6,229 nucleotides of DNA, taken from an uncultured Methylobacillus sp. GTDB lineage: Bacteria > Pseudomonadota > Gammaproteobacteria > Burkholderiales > Methylophilaceae. The stretch spans positions 1 to 6,229 of the forward strand of contig CAMLME010000108.1 of NCBI GenBank assembly GCA_946481235.1, in the 5' to 3' direction. Of this stretch, positions 5,709-6,229 are shown piece after piece. Both the position numbers and the translations under genes were made by a program. Under the pieces are notes generated by a model. It had not been told where the DNA came from. It made no database searches and saw nothing but the letters and a program-made list of their open reading frames with translations. Position 1 is the stretch's first letter; each line of letters starts with the position of its first letter.

Positions 5709-6229
5709 TTAAACGCTTTGCAGTACCTGCCTCGGCGACACATGCACGATGCGCCTGACGCCAAGCCATGCCGCTGCAGGCACCATAATGAGCCCGGCAC
5801 TGATAGTCAGCAGCGCCAGCCAAGGGTTGAAGGCATAAGGAATATGCAGCAGGCGATCGCTGATTATCCATGCCAGCAGGCTGGCGCCTATGGTTGCTAC
5901 AAGCCCGGCCAACAGGCCTATCCCGGCGAATTCGACAAGAACGGTAGCGCGCACCTGCCGGCGACTGGCGCCGAAAACGCGCAGCACGGCGACTTCGCGG
6001 ATACGCTCGTCCTGCGTCGCCGACAGCGCGGCATAGAGTACAGCAATGCCAGTCAGCATGCAGAAACCGAACACGAATTCGACGGCGAGCGTCATCCGGT
6101 CCATGATGCCGCGTAATTGCGAAAGTATGGCTTCGACGTCGATGATCGTCAGGTTGGGCAGGCTGCGCACGAGGCGGTTGAGCACATCCTCACGGCCTGC
6201 AGGCAAATGAAAACTGGTGATGTAGCTGG
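5709..6229 (-). CDS. FtsX/YbbP-family ABC transporter permease, C-terminal part
   Basis: This is the last 172 residues of an inner-membrane FtsX-like permease, cut by the right edge; the frame is open to position 6229 and ends at the TAA at 5711-5709. The part just inside the edge (SYITSFHLPAG, then LPNLTIIDVEAIL) and the three hydrophobic spans that follow (about 50-72, 104-128 and 137-157 of the visible part) have the pattern of the C-terminal FtsX domain of large YbbP-type permeases. ERIREVAVLRVFGASRRQV is the typical cytoplasmic coupling-helix region contacting the ATPase. Such proteins work with a LolD/YbbA-type ATPase, usually encoded just upstream, here outside the window. Substrates of the YbbAP group are poorly defined (lipid or envelope related). 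The gene appears unrelated to the receptor operon, from which it is separated by 197 bp and a hairpin. Confidence 0.9.
   Translation of the reverse strand, partial: SYITSFHLPAGREDVLNRLVRSLPNLTIIDVEAILSQLRGIMDRMTLAVEFVFGFCMLTGIAVLYAALSATQDERIREVAVLRVFGASRRQVRATVLVEFAGIGLLAGLVATIGASLLAWIISDRLLHIPYAFNPWLALLTISAGLIMVPAAAWLGVRRIVHVSPRQVLQSV

Overview
The window looks like a chromosomal segment of a Gram-negative proteobacterium, probably a betaproteobacterium. An outer-membrane TonB-dependent receptor with a signal peptide shows that there is an outer membrane. The sigma-54 type response regulator, formate-dependent PurT and group II truncated haemoglobin fit an aquatic or micro-oxic betaproteobacterium. 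That assignment is a guess from gene content, the moderate GC content and protein flavour; no rRNA or other marker is present. All convincing genes lie on the minus strand, so the window is best read from right to left.

From right to left: (1) 6229-5709, the C-terminal 172 residues of an FtsX/YbbP-type ABC-transporter permease, cut by the window edge. (2) 5708-5512, an AT-rich intergenic region of 197 bp. It holds a strong dyad just behind the permease (5665-5700), a sigma-54-like -24/-12 element (5563-5579), inverted-repeat arms around that element, and a strong Shine-Dalgarno sequence. (3) 5511-3082, a TonB-dependent outer-membrane receptor (809 aa from the start chosen here) carrying two unusual Asp-rich, metal-binding-looking insertions, one containing a textbook EF-hand loop. 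(4) 3078-1654, an NtrC-class response regulator (REC, AAA+, Fis-type HTH), three bases after the receptor stop. (5) 1653-1600, a short gap with a possible extended -10 promoter. (6) 1599-400, purT. (7) 398-1, a group II truncated haemoglobin, one base after the purT stop and lacking only its last residues at the window edge.

The most interesting unit is the receptor-regulator pair. A sigma-54 type regulator follows the receptor in what looks like one operon. The receptor's own upstream region has a -24/-12-like element and, about 130 bp upstream of the predicted start site, a dyad at enhancer distance. This suggests a self-regulating uptake module in which the regulator drives its own receptor. 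The cognate histidine kinase is not in the window, and the regulator carries GAYTSA where GAFTGA is the norm, so sigma-54 dependence is a hypothesis. PurT and the haemoglobin form a second, translationally coupled pair. No tRNA, rRNA, CRISPR array, insertion sequence or prophage gene was recognised.
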